A stretch of 64,000 nt of DNA, from positions 1 to 64,000 of the forward strand of contig NZ_JXRR01000022.1 in assembly GCF_000829515.1 (NCBI RefSeq). Direction: 5' to 3'. The translations under genes were made by a program, and so were the position numbers. Numbering within the stretch: position 1 is the first letter of the stretch; the number at the start of each line of letters is the position of its first letter. The DNA comes from Jeotgalibacillus campisalis (lineage in GTDB: Bacteria; Bacillota; Bacilli; Bacillales; Jeotgalibacillaceae). The notes beneath the pieces were generated by a model. The model was not told the origin of the DNA and made no database searches. It worked only from the letters and a program-made list of their open reading frames with translations. This document shows, piece by piece, positions 1 to 9,300 of the stretch.

Positions 1-72
1 AATCGAAAAAGCATTTTTTCAGCAGAAGTGTAAAAAGGAAACGAGCAAAAAGTGTAAAATTCAACTTGACGT

Positions 73-336
73 CTACAACACCTTATCCTGAATTAATGAC
101 CAAATAAATCTTTGCCTTCTCTGTCTTTTTTCAGGCGTTGTGATCCAGGGATACAATTCTTCGTATTTTTCTACATCACTTTCCAAATACAAAGCAGTTC
201 TTCCGTTTGCCACGTATTGAACAACTGGAGGGAAATCATATCCACCTTTTTTCTCATGGATGCTTTGTCTTGGCATATCCCATCTTGTAGACATATCTGC
301 AATAGTCATTAATTTTGGAATTTGAAATTCACTCAT
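73..336 (-). CDS. AlpA/MerR-like helix-turn-helix protein of the island
   Basis: This is an 87-residue protein with a predicted winged helix-turn-helix of the AlpA/MerR type. The segment LMTIADMSTRWDMPRQSIH resembles the family's first helices, and the region around residues 45-60 (NGRTALYLESDVEKYEE) resembles the typical ALYLESDVxKY wing and last helix. Proteins of this kind act as regulators or excisionases in satellites and islands. The ATG follows AGAGGG by about 8 bases. It is the last gene visible leftward, downstream of the primase-helicase and the candidate origin. Its exact role is inferred; it could be an excisionase or a regulator of genes beyond the window. Confidence 0.7.
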   Translation of the reverse strand: MSEFQIPKLMTIADMSTRWDMPRQSIHEKKGGYDFPPVVQYVANGRTALYLESDVEKYEELYPWITTPEKRQRRQRFIWSLIQDKVL

Positions 337-899
337 AAAATTTACCCTCTTTTATTTTTCAGTTTTAAAAGTCAGTCTCGAACAGAGAGAGTGCCCATAT
401 ACACACTGACACTTGTCAGGTACATCTTTCGATGAACCGACACGTCAGTGCAATGGGTTTTTCCTACGAAAAAATACGTTCAACTACGTTGAATAGCCTT
501 CGGGAAAATTGGTGAATCCATAAGATAGAATAATGATTTTTCCCAGGAGAGTTTCACTACTTCTTTTTGTTTATGAACCTACCACTCCAGTAGCAATTTA
601 ATTAAATACATTGCATCAGTTTATTTTTCAAAATCTTTATCGAGATTGTGTATTGAAATGAATTGTTAAAGCGTTCTTCTATACCTAGATAACGTTCATG
701 AAAAAAATAAAAAGAAAAATTAGTATTCCCATAGTTCGGTTTCATCCTTTTAATTCATAAGGTCAATTTTTATATAATCAATTAGAAACTTCTACAGATG
801 TTCTCTCAGAATTCTTCGATATTCGTTTTTCTGAATTACTTTAATCACTTACTATAATTTTTTGCTTTGTATTAAACTCTTCCTGGTGGTTTTGTAATC
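337..899. other. Non-coding stretch of the island, no gene seen
   Basis: No convincing reading frame is seen on either strand. The DNA is AT-rich. Around 406-450 there are short inverted repeats built on CTGAC/GTCAG (CTGAC-ACTT-GTCAG at 406-419, and CGTCAGTG near 443-450), which could be regulator sites or a small RNA structure. It separates the HTH gene from the iteron cluster at 903-1201. Confidence 0.5.
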
Positions 900-902
900 G
901 AT

Positions 903-1201
903 CATCTACTTTAGTAGATGATTAGTAGATAAAAATAAGAAGCTTCAACCTAAGAGCTACAAGGAATAAGATAGTTTAGTAGACGATGGTGATGATTATT
1001 CAACAACTAGCTAGAATTCTATGAAGTCTATCTCCACAGTCTTTATAGATCCATTTTTATATATTTTCTATTATTAATAGAAAAACCATCTACAATTGTC
1101 TACATAGTATATTTAGAGCCAGTGCCGCAAAGGATTTGATGGATTGAACAACTCAGAAAATCATCTACTGATCGTCACCTATCGTCTACTGTTAGTAGAT
1201 G
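903..1201. other. Candidate iteron replication origin (ori) of the island
   Basis: About ten copies of an octamer close to CATCTACT (or its complement AGTAGATG) lie in two clusters. The left cluster is at 903-910, 913-920, 924-930 and 978-985; copies at 1087-1094 and 1098-1105 are weaker. The right cluster is at 1162-1169, 1183-1190 and 1194-1201. Two pairs form inverted repeats (903-920 and 1183-1201). Between the clusters, around 1040-1085, lies a very AT-rich segment suited to strand opening. The array sits just after the 3' end of the primase-helicase gene, as the origins of SaPI-type islands do. The repeats are seen directly; origin function is inferred from family architecture. Confidence 0.7.
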
Positions 1202-1209
1202 GTCGTTAA

Positions 1210-3417
1210 TTAGGTTGAAAGTTGATAATTCGTTTTCTGTTTAACTAAGGTTCTGTTATTGTGCTGACTATTCATCAAGCTTTGGTAAACATCGTTTCTT
1301 ACTGTCAATCCTTCGTAATGACGTTGACCCACTATTGTTTTAGCTTTGAATCCCCTCTCTTTTAGATTTCCCCCCAAAGCTTTAGATGACATTTCATATT
1401 CGCCGTTTTCCTGTGCCCATGCATTATAGGTTGCGTGAATATTTTTAAAGGCTTCTTTTGCTAAAGGATTGAATGTAATACAATCGTCTAAAAATTTTTT
1501 TACCACGTCCATATCTTCTCTATAATTCTCTGTTGCTGATGTCACACTGGTTGGACACTGAAGGCCATTTTCTAACCAATCAGCACAACCTTCAATAATC
1601 CAATTCAATATGCCAGATGCTTCACTAATTAGCTTTTCTTTTAAATGAGGATCACGCTCATGATCTTCAATTCTGATTGCAAAAGGAATTAGACGGATTC
1701 TATTCCATATAGCTTCTTTAGTTTCCTTTACAATAGGTTTATGGTTACCAGCAATAACAATCTTAAATTGTGGATTGTACTCAAAGAATTCCTTGTGTAG
1801 AAAACGTGCTTTTATTTTACCTCCCCCAGTTAACTGTTTGATCTTACTTTCAGCAAATTGGCGCCCTTTTTCCGTTTCTTGAGCTGTTACAAATCGACTA
1901 CCTTTAAGACCTGCAATATCATTACTAATTCCTTCTTGCTTCTGCTGTATGAATGTATTCATTGGTGTTGTGTCTGCATATTCTCCTATTATGTGATTTA
2001 TCACTTCTAAAAATGTTGACTTCCCATTCCTTCCTCCACCATAAAGAAAGAAGAACTTCTGTTCACTAGTATCGCCTGTTAGTGAATACCCAATAATTCT
2101 TTTAAGATAATCGATCATGGATCGATCTTCACCCATGATCTTATTTAGGAACTTGTCCCATACTTCACATTTTGTAGATGGATCAAAATTGACATTAGAT
2201 TTTTTACTGATCAAATCTGTTTTTTTATGTTCCTGGAGTCTACCCGTTCTAAGATTAAACGTGCCGTTTGATAAATTGAATAAATAGGGATCCTTGTCTA
2301 ATTGATCCATGTCAACGACTATCTCACTTTGAAACCTAGCTGTATTAACCATCGCTTTCAATCGTGCAAGATTTTCTGTATCGTTTGCGAATTTAAACAT
2401 TGCTTTTTGTTTTTTTTCATCATCGATATTCATTGCATCTTTACGAATTTCATTGGATATTGTTTGAGCGAAAAGCAAAACCCTCTCTTGAAAATCGTAT
2501 GCCCACCTAGAACCATCCCATAACAACCAAGACTCTTGTTTATGGGAGTATTTAATCTTATCCCCATATTGATCTATTAAGCGTTTAGCATTACCTAAAT
2601 CAGTTAAGGAATATGTTTTCTGATGATGTTCAATATTCTCATAAGTTGTTCGAACCGAATTCACAAGATTGAACTCATTGATCGATGCAATCGTTTTTCT
2701 CAATTCCTGTACTGAAAAATCTTCTTTGTCATCCATGAAGTATTTATATACTAAATGCAGACTTTGATCTATAAGCTTGTCAGGAGCCATACCATACCTC
2801 TTCGAATTACTACCTAAATCGAATATTGACTGATTACGGCTGCCGTTTATTAAAGGTATAGGAAACTCATATTGTTTTGTTGTAGCAGTGTTCCAAATCG
2901 GTCTTAGATAATCCGGTAATTCATCCAATTCATCTTCAATTTTGGAAATAAATCTATTTTTTGTATTTTCAGTAGGAAAGACTATCAAACTATTTGTAGT
3001 ACCAACTCTAGTGTCAATAACAATCCCTATTGATGTAAACCATTTACTTATCATTTTTATCTTCTGATTTTCAGGAGTTTCAGCTTTAAATATAAATTGC
3101 ATACCGTTTGGTGTTTTAATTAGATGAAACTTAACTCTTTCACCTTTTAAGAGTCTATTAAGATATGAAGCAGCAATAGAATTATCAATATCAATTACTA
3201 TATGATTTTGAGCGATTACTGCGCCTATCCATCCGCCTTTTTCAAGGTGCCGATCAATTTCAACACTTGTAAGTGATGGTTTATCCTTATAAGCACCCAA
3301 TGGAGCCTTTGCCTTGCTATATTCCTTATTGTTAATATAGCCTCTACAGGGAATTATCTTTGCACCTGGTAAGACCGAATGAACTGTATTTGTATAATCT
3401 TTAACTAGACTAACCAT
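1210..3417 (-). CDS. Primase-helicase (P4/D5 family replication initiator)
   Basis: This 735-residue replication protein has a primase-like N-terminal part with an IDID motif at 75-78 (candidate metal-binding acidic residues), a D5_N-like middle, and a superfamily-3 helicase domain. The helicase shows Walker A GGGRNGKS at residues 460-467, motif B near FVTAQETE, and motif C FKIVIAGNHKP. Such proteins melt an origin and load or prime replication for phage satellites, plasmids and prophages. The ATG follows GGAAAGGAG at good spacing. The iteron cluster begins immediately after its stop codon, so a cis-acting Rep-ori pair is likely. It belongs to the leftward early operon started by the Cro-like gene, although a gap of about 250 bases without a gene precedes it. 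Confidence 0.88.
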   Translation of the reverse strand: MVSLVKDYTNTVHSVLPGAKIIPCRGYINNKEYSKAKAPLGAYKDKPSLTSVEIDRHLEKGGWIGAVIAQNHIVIDIDNSIAASYLNRLLKGERVKFHLIKTPNGMQFIFKAETPENQKIKMISKWFTSIGIVIDTRVGTTNSLIVFPTENTKNRFISKIEDELDELPDYLRPIWNTATTKQYEFPIPLINGSRNQSIFDLGSNSKRYGMAPDKLIDQSLHLVYKYFMDDKEDFSVQELRKTIASINEFNLVNSVRTTYENIEHHQKTYSLTDLGNAKRLIDQYGDKIKYSHKQESWLLWDGSRWAYDFQERVLLFAQTISNEIRKDAMNIDDEKKQKAMFKFANDTENLARLKAMVNTARFQSEIVVDMDQLDKDPYLFNLSNGTFNLRTGRLQEHKKTDLISKKSNVNFDPSTKCEVWDKFLNKIMGEDRSMIDYLKRIIGYSLTGDTSEQKFFFLYGGGRNGKSTFLEVINHIIGEYADTTPMNTFIQQKQEGISNDIAGLKGSRFVTAQETEKGRQFAESKIKQLTGGGKIKARFLHKEFFEYNPQFKIVIAGNHKPIVKETKEAIWNRIRLIPFAIRIEDHERDPHLKEKLISEASGILNWIIEGCADWLENGLQCPTSVTSATENYREDMDVVKKFLDDCITFNPLAKEAFKNIHATYNAWAQENGEYEMSSKALGGNLKERGFKAKTIVGQRHYEGLTVRNDVYQSLMNSQHNNRTLVKQKTNYQLST

Positions 3418-3663
3418 TGGCGACTCCTTTCCTTATAACTTATAATCACTATTGTAAATTCTGTCATTTTTTGATATAATGAACTAAATAAAATTTACTT
3501 TCAGCTACAACCTGATCAGAGGTTTGTGGCTTTTTCTTCTACATTTGTAGTAAAAGTTTTGAAGAATAACCTATTAATGATTTTCTTTTATTCTTTTCAA
3601 AAAGTCCCTAGTCATTTTCGAGTTAAAAATGGATTTACATGAGCAAGATTATAGCTCCTTAGA

Positions 3664-3987
3664 TCAACTCCCTTTGTAAATATCAGTAAAATGCCTATCC
3701 AAGAATTGAGACATTTTTCTTGCATGGAAAGACCAACTTTGGCCCTTATTAGATGGATAGTAAACAAAACCACCATTATTAACATCTAGGAGTTTCTTGA
3801 ACCTTGGAATATACAAAATGTTATCTTGTAACCAACTGCGCTTTTTTCCTGTCCGATTTTCTAAATCTTTTAGGCTCCAATAAAAACCCACCAACTCATT
3901 TTTTTTCAACCTCTCCAATTCCACTTTAGAGACCAAGACGTGATCTTCTGGAATCGCTATTGTTAGATTTACTGATAGTTGCTGCAT
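3664..3987 (-). CDS. DUF771 family protein
   Basis: This 107-residue protein resembles the DUF771 family of small phage and satellite proteins. It shows the conserved stretches PEDHVLVSKVELERL, the WSLKDLENRTGK helix-turn-helix-like region, and a C-terminal GGFVYYP...WSFHARKMSQFL. The family has no established function; it is often found early in Firmicute prophage operons beside repressor genes, and a DNA-binding role has been suggested. It lies between the Cro-like regulator and the replication protein on the same strand, so it is probably an early gene. One copy of the regulator palindrome (4042-4060) lies just upstream of it. Confidence 0.75.
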   Translation of the reverse strand: MQQLSVNLTIAIPEDHVLVSKVELERLKKNELVGFYWSLKDLENRTGKKRSWLQDNILYIPRFKKLLDVNNGGFVYYPSNKGQSWSFHARKMSQFLDRHFTDIYKGS

Positions 3988-4041
3988 AATTTCACCTCCT
4001 TTAAATTGATAAGAAAACTATCATTGATCTACTATCTAAAA

Positions 4042-4060
4042 ACAGCATTTATAATGCTGT
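4042..4060. promoter_or_regulatory. Operator palindrome copy 1 (island repressor site)
   Basis: The 19-bp sequence ACAGCATTTATAATGCTGT is a near-perfect palindrome and occurs again, identically, at 4311-4329. It lies between the Cro-like gene and the DUF771 gene, so a regulator bound here could control the downstream early genes. The identical copies are seen directly; repressor binding is inferred. Confidence 0.7.
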
Positions 4061-4062
4061 TT

Positions 4063-4266
4063 TTAATTAAAAAAAATATAACTAACATCTATGTGTGGAT
4101 ATACAATTTTTGTTTTTTCGATAAAATTCCTAGAAGCTTTAATAGAGCCCCTTTCAACTTTCTCGTACATTGATAGTGAAACCCCAATAGTTCTCGCCAT
4201 CTCATACTGATTAAGACCATTAGACCTTCTAAAAGCTTTAAGTTTCGAACCTGACATTCTTTCCAT
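4063..4266 (-). CDS. Cro-like XRE-family regulator
   Basis: This 67-residue protein contains a lambda-repressor-type helix-turn-helix (LKAFRRSNGLNQYEMARTIG, then SLSMYEKVERG). The start was placed at the ATG at 4266 because TGAGGAAA lies about 5-8 bases upstream and the helix-turn-helix begins soon after; a longer frame adds 17 residues without homology. It is divergent from the larger repressor at 4415, with the operator palindromes between them. This is the layout of a cI/cro or Stl/Str switch, and it probably opens the leftward early operon. Confidence 0.82.
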   Translation of the reverse strand: MERMSGSKLKAFRRSNGLNQYEMARTIGVSLSMYEKVERGSIKASRNFIEKTKIVYPHIDVSYIFFN

Positions 4267-4310
4267 ATAATTTTCCTCATTTCTCACAATATATTTGTGT
4301 ATAGCATATA

Positions 4311-4348
4311 ACAGCATTTATAATGCTGTCAAGCATCTGTAATGCTGT
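4311..4348. promoter_or_regulatory. Tandem operators between divergent repressor genes
   Basis: An identical second copy of the 19-bp palindrome lies at 4311-4329. A third, diverged copy follows directly at 4330-4348 (AAGCATCTGTAATGCTGT keeps the AGCAT...ATGCT arms). The two are exactly adjacent and lie in the gap between the Cro-like gene and the repressor gene. The site is well placed to control both divergent promoters. Confidence 0.75.
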
Positions 4349-4414
4349 TTTTGATTGTGTAGTTACTCAACAAATGATTTAATATTATTAGAACTAATTT
4401 TTGGAGGTGAAAGA

Positions 4415-4969
4415 ATGAATGAAGATGTAAATTTGTTCGGTAAAAAAATTAAAGACTTAAGAAAAAATAAAAGGATGACACAGAAAGCAATGGCACAAAA
4501 ATTAGGTTTGTCAGAAAGCTCTGTGCGAATGTGGGAACTAGGAAAAAACAAACCTAGCCCTGAAACAATTCAAGAAATCTCAAAAGTGCTGAATGCTGAA
4601 TTATATGAGCTGTTAAAACTTGGTGGATACAATGTTTTAGTAAACGAAATCATAAAAATGGGTGGTAAAAATCAAAGCTTTTTGGAAGAGTCTCAAAGTC
4701 AGTATAGAAGCGATAACCACCTAAACTTAGGAAATAAGAAAGACATAGATAAGCTTGAGGTAAATAAACATGAAGTATCTTTGGATGAACGTGAAGGGAT
4801 AATAACTAGATGGGAAGATTCTGAAGAACTAAGAAAAAGGCTCTTTGATCTACATTTCATTTTGCACAACAATCAATTTAAAGATGTTTATTATAAAAAG
4901 AAACTCCTAACAATAGATGAAAAACAAAAAATCGAATCAATGCTTGAAATAATTCTCACTCAAGAATAA
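4415..4969 (+). CDS. XRE-family repressor (master regulator of the island)
   Basis: This 184-residue protein has an N-terminal helix-turn-helix of the XRE type (roughly residues 9-62, with MTQKAMAQKLGLSESSVRMW and a KPSPETI tail). It has a long charged C-terminal part without recognisable protease or peptidase motifs, so it is not an evident LexA/S24-type autocleaving repressor. The ATG at 4415 follows TTTGGAGGTGAAAG. It is divergent from the Cro-like gene and followed 23 bases later by the integrase. In satellites such a protein keeps the island silent and is released by a helper-phage protein. That mode is inferred from the lack of a cleavage domain and the context. Confidence 0.82.
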   Translation: MNEDVNLFGKKIKDLRKNKRMTQKAMAQKLGLSESSVRMWELGKNKPSPETIQEISKVLNAELYELLKLGGYNVLVNEIIKMGGKNQSFLEESQSQYRSDNHLNLGNKKDIDKLEVNKHEVSLDEREGIITRWEDSEELRKRLFDLHFILHNNQFKDVYYKKKLLTIDEKQKIESMLEIILTQE

Positions 4970-4992
4970 TCATAACAAGGAGGTGAATCAAA

Positions 4993-6082
4993 ATGGCCAG
5001 TATCCAAAAACGAGGAAAGGTCTATCAATACACGGTAAGCTATATGGTTGATGGAAAGTCAGCACCTATCCGCAAAAGTGGATTTAGAACTAAAAAAGAA
5101 GCACAAGTAGCCGCTGCAGAAATTGAACAGCGTTTAGCACGAGGAAAAAATCCCACAATTGATAAAATTTTATTCTGTGAGTATTTTGAAAAGTGGATGG
5201 AAGTTCACAAATCACATATAAGTCCAGTGACAAAAACGTTATTTAAACTCCCTCAGAACGATACAAGACCATTTTGGCGGTAAAACCCTTCAAAGCATTA
5301 CAAAAGACGAGTACAAGCTATTTTTAAACAATTACGGTCATACGAGAGCAAAGGAATCCGTGAGGAAGTTAAATACTCATATTAGAGCATGTGTAAAAGA
5401 AGCAATCGATCAGGACATTATTGATAAGGATTTTACACGAGGAATTAAACCTACCGGATCTGTGGAAGCAAAGAAGCCAATCGAAAAATATTTAGATTAC
5501 CAAGACTACACATTGTTAATGGAAGAAGTACACAATCGTTTGGATCAATCACTTGGTTACTATGCTATTCTTCTTGGATTAAAAACCGGAATACGTTTTG
5601 CAGAAATTGTAGGGATTACGAGGAAGGACTTTGATTTCAAGAATAGCACAATCGATATAAATAAAACTTGGGATTATAAAGAAGGCAGAGGACAAACAAA
5701 AACAAAAAATAGGGATTCTGAACGAATTATCGTAGTAGATATCGTGACTATGAACAAATTTAAAGAATTATTCCACAAGACCCCTTCCAATGTTCAAGGA
5801 TTAGTTTTCTTCAACCCTTCTGAAAAATCAAACGTTATTTCAAATTCATGGGTAAATAAGATATTGCGTAAAATGTGTGTTGCCCTCAAGATCAAGCAAA
5901 TTACTTTTCATGGTACGCGCCATACGCATGCTAGCGTGCTGCTGTATCGTAAATATTCAATTCAGTTTGTTTCAAAGCGGCTAGGTCATAGTGATATAAA
6001 CACCACCTTGAAAGTTTACACGCACATCTTAGAAGAGCAATTAGAAGAAGAAAACGAACGATTGATAAAGGGATTGGCATAA
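4993..6082 (+). pseudogene. int: Tyrosine integrase, frameshifted
   Basis: The gene starts MASIQKRGKVYQYTVSY, an AP2/arm-binding type N-terminus, behind an AAGGAGGTG site. It would encode about 360 residues, but the frame breaks near 5237-5239. Before the break the frame reads ...SPVTKT; after it the other frame reads YLNSLRTIQDHFGGK, as expected for a core-binding domain. A two-base loss (CGCG to CG) or a one-base gain explains it. The second part carries the catalytic Arg (TGIRFAE), the HGTRHTHAS box, the LGH motif and the Tyr in VYTH. It should have integrated the island at tRNA-Arg. As written it makes only a 96-residue fragment, unless the shift is a sequencing error or is suppressed. 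Confidence 0.88.
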
Positions 6083-6196
6083 ATGTTCATGCTCCTATTG
6101 AAGAATGAAGTGGAAAAACGAAGAGTTTATCATCGTATTCTGCTGTTTTTTCACCTTTGTATAACCAAGTTGTTCAATCAACTTAATGAAACAATT

Positions 6197-6226
6197 AAAA
6201 GCACATCCTATTAAGGTTGTGCTTTT
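6197..6226. terminator. Terminator-like hairpin after integrase
   Basis: AAAAGCACA at 6197-6205 pairs with TGTGCTTTT at 6218-6226 around a 12-base loop that itself holds CCT/AGG. It lies between the integrase and the convergent YobI-type gene and could stop transcription from both sides. Confidence 0.6.
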
Positions 6227-6301
6227 GCTGTTATAACTTGATGCTTTTTGAATATACTCAAAATTACCATGATAATTTATTACTAGAAGTTCTCTACATT
6301 T

Positions 6302-9300
6302 TTATATCAATGCTAAAATATCTGGCCTATTACGACCAATTGCACGAAAAAGTTCTGCGTTATTTTCATCAGTATCAAAATCTGTTATCCATTTTCTTTT
6401 TTTGAAATCATCTAAAATGGTCTCGTTAACTTTATTTATTTCAAATGTTGGTCTTTTTCTTTCAAATAAGCTTATATAATCTGCCATCTGAAGAGTTCTA
6501 AGGGATTTTATTACATGCTTTTCGCTCATGTCAGGTAAGCACTGAGCAAACAACTCCATTTTAGTTTCCATTTCGAGTTGATCGGACAAAAACAATTCTG
6601 TAAGTAATTCAAAAGGGACGGAATAACCTGCAGATATTATTTCTTCTACGTGTTGGATTGAGATAGTTTTTATAGATTTCGAAATAGTATTACTTCTTTC
6701 ATTAGTGTAGCGATCAAGCAAATATGGGATATCCTCTAGATTAAAATTGTGTTCTAAAATATGTAATTTTACTGGATCAGAATAATCCTTTTCCTTTAAC
6801 GTGATTACATCGGATGAGAATTCTAGCAGACTGATTTTGTATTTATCCTCTACATTTTCATTTAATACTGAGAGTAATTCATCCATTTCAAAGTTATCTT
6901 CGTTAATTACCACTTCCGTGTATTGACGAATGTTATGTTTAATGAAACACAATAACAAACTGCTGTAATTCTCTCTCATAAATATAAGGTTCTCCTCTGT
7001 CATATACATTATATCGATTTTTATGAGGATTTTTATCTTATCCTCATCAATCTCAGTATTAGAAAATGTTTTAAAATGTCTCTCAAAAGTTTTTAATATC
7101 GATTCATACCTTTCATTAGTTAGTTCGTTATTATTTACTAATGCCATAAAGAACTTAGTAGCAGACTCTTCTCCAAATTTAGTATCGATTGTAGACGATT
7201 CAAATTCCAACAGTCGATCAGATTCGTTTATAAAGTCAATCAAACACAAATCTAATTCTTGATGGAAGAAATAATTTAAAATATTGTTCTCGGAATATTC
7301 TACTATCTGTTCTTGTAATAACAAGGCCCATATATCAGTATCATTGACATTATCGATAAGTTGAATAGATGTCTTTAAATAGCTTATATACATATTTTTA
7401 TCTTCTGGATCAATCTCAGTATGATTGATTATTGACAATGCAACTGATTCTGCGTCTGTTATAAGCTCATCGCAGTTCTCCAAAATCTCTTTAATATAAT
7501 GATTAAAATTCCTATTCACATATTGCGTTAAAGGTTCGTCCTGCTTAGAAATAACCAAAGTGTAATTTTTATTTTTGAAATCATCGCTTTTATCCAATCC
7601 ATAAACTCTTTCAAGCATTAAACAAATTAGGTCAAAGGTCAGTTTGTACAAATTGTTTTGATATACTTCTTGGAACACTCTATTGTTTGCTTCTGCATAA
7701 TTAATCCACTCAAATTTAACTCCAAGTAAAGAAAAACCAGCAATCAACTTTTCAATATCTGGTGATTCAATATCAAGAAAATCATCGCTATTGGCTATAA
7801 AATCAGTTAGACAATTGCTCTTATTTAGATTTTCTATAGCTGCATCGGGAGAATAATACAAACTATATACAGAGTACTGCTTTTTCTGATCGTAGCTAAA
7901 ATCACCCTCATCTTGTACGCTATGAAAAATATTTGGCCACATATTATTTATCTCTTTGATAAATAACTTCGTTTCTCTTTTTCTTCCTAGCTCTAAAAAA
8001 CCAAAAATAAAATGGAAATTTGTTGTGTCCTTTAATTGATGAAGGAAGCTAATTAAATACTTATCGTTATTCGACTTTGTTAATAGTAAATGCTTCAATA
8101 AATCAAAATTAAGGATTTCGACATGATCAAAATGACCAAGTGTCAATCTAGAAATTACCTTTTTCGGATCATTAAGTGAATAGGAATAATCTTTTGGTAT
8201 TTGATCTGTAACACTTAGTAAAAAATTCTTATCGATCCGACTTAGGCTATTTTCATAGAAATACGTCATATAATCTGAATAGTTCTCATCGATGTATCCG
8301 TATCGCACTAAATATTTTATCAGAGGAAAATAATTACTTCCTTTAATTTCTTCGAACTTATTTTGTTCACCAATTTCATTCGTATATGTAACGCTAAATA
8401 TGGTATCAATATTATCTTTGCAAATAAATTTCGATAACTTACTATTTTGTACAGTGTTTTTTTGTTTTATTAACCTTTGATGTTCAACTTTCAGCTTTTC
8501 AATTTGATTCTCCGTTTTTCTATCAATAGCTTTTTTACGTTCAATATACTCTTGACCCTGTCTTATTTTATTCAGTTCAGAGGTTACGTCAAGATGTTGT
8601 TCGTACCTAGATTGAGTAGTAAATGTGACTTGATCAGGATTATCTTTAATTGCTTTAACCAATTGGACTCGTGTTTTAAATTGGGTTACACCTAATCCAG
8701 CGATTCTTACTATTTGGTAATTTCCTAGTAAATATATTGCATCCAGTTCGTTAATAGATTCAATTATTTCATCTTCTGACAACTGAATCTTTTCTTTAAT
8801 TTCACCAATTTTATGATCAATTTTTTCTATTTCTTGCTCAATGAATAATGGTTTATTTTCAAACAACGTATAAACAAAGCCCGTTCTAAGATGAAGATCA
8901 CTGAAATCTTTTGGGAATAGATTTTTATACACAATAATTCCTAGTAGTTTATTATTGTCTAGGTTTATTAATGTTGAATCTGATAATTCTTTATTTTCCT
9001 GCTCTGTCTGTGATTCATCCTCCTTGAACAAGATGCGATTATGGTAAATAATAAATTCGTTATAAATATTTTTTAAAATTCTCATGTCATCTATATATAA
9101 TGATAATTCGTTAAGAAAATTCTCAACGAATAAGTCTAAAATTTTCCCCTCATTAAGATGACCAATTAGTTGGTCGTAAGAATTAGAGCCATCAATAACT
9201 GGAACAATGGGAAGAATAAAGTCAAAAAACTTTGTGCGATCTTTTGATGTGAAAATATCATCCTTTAATAAATATAAAAATCGAATGGGTGGTCTATCTT

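Noticed and set aside
337-1209. A CRISPR array, suggested by the repeated AGTAGATG words.
   Set aside because: The repeats are only about eight bases, irregularly spaced and in both orientations. That fits iterons, not CRISPR.
3504-3530. Hairpin GCTACAACCT / AGGTTTGTGGC upstream of rep.
   Set aside because: The T-run follows on the plus strand, where no transcript is expected. It is not a good terminator for the leftward operon, so it was not called.
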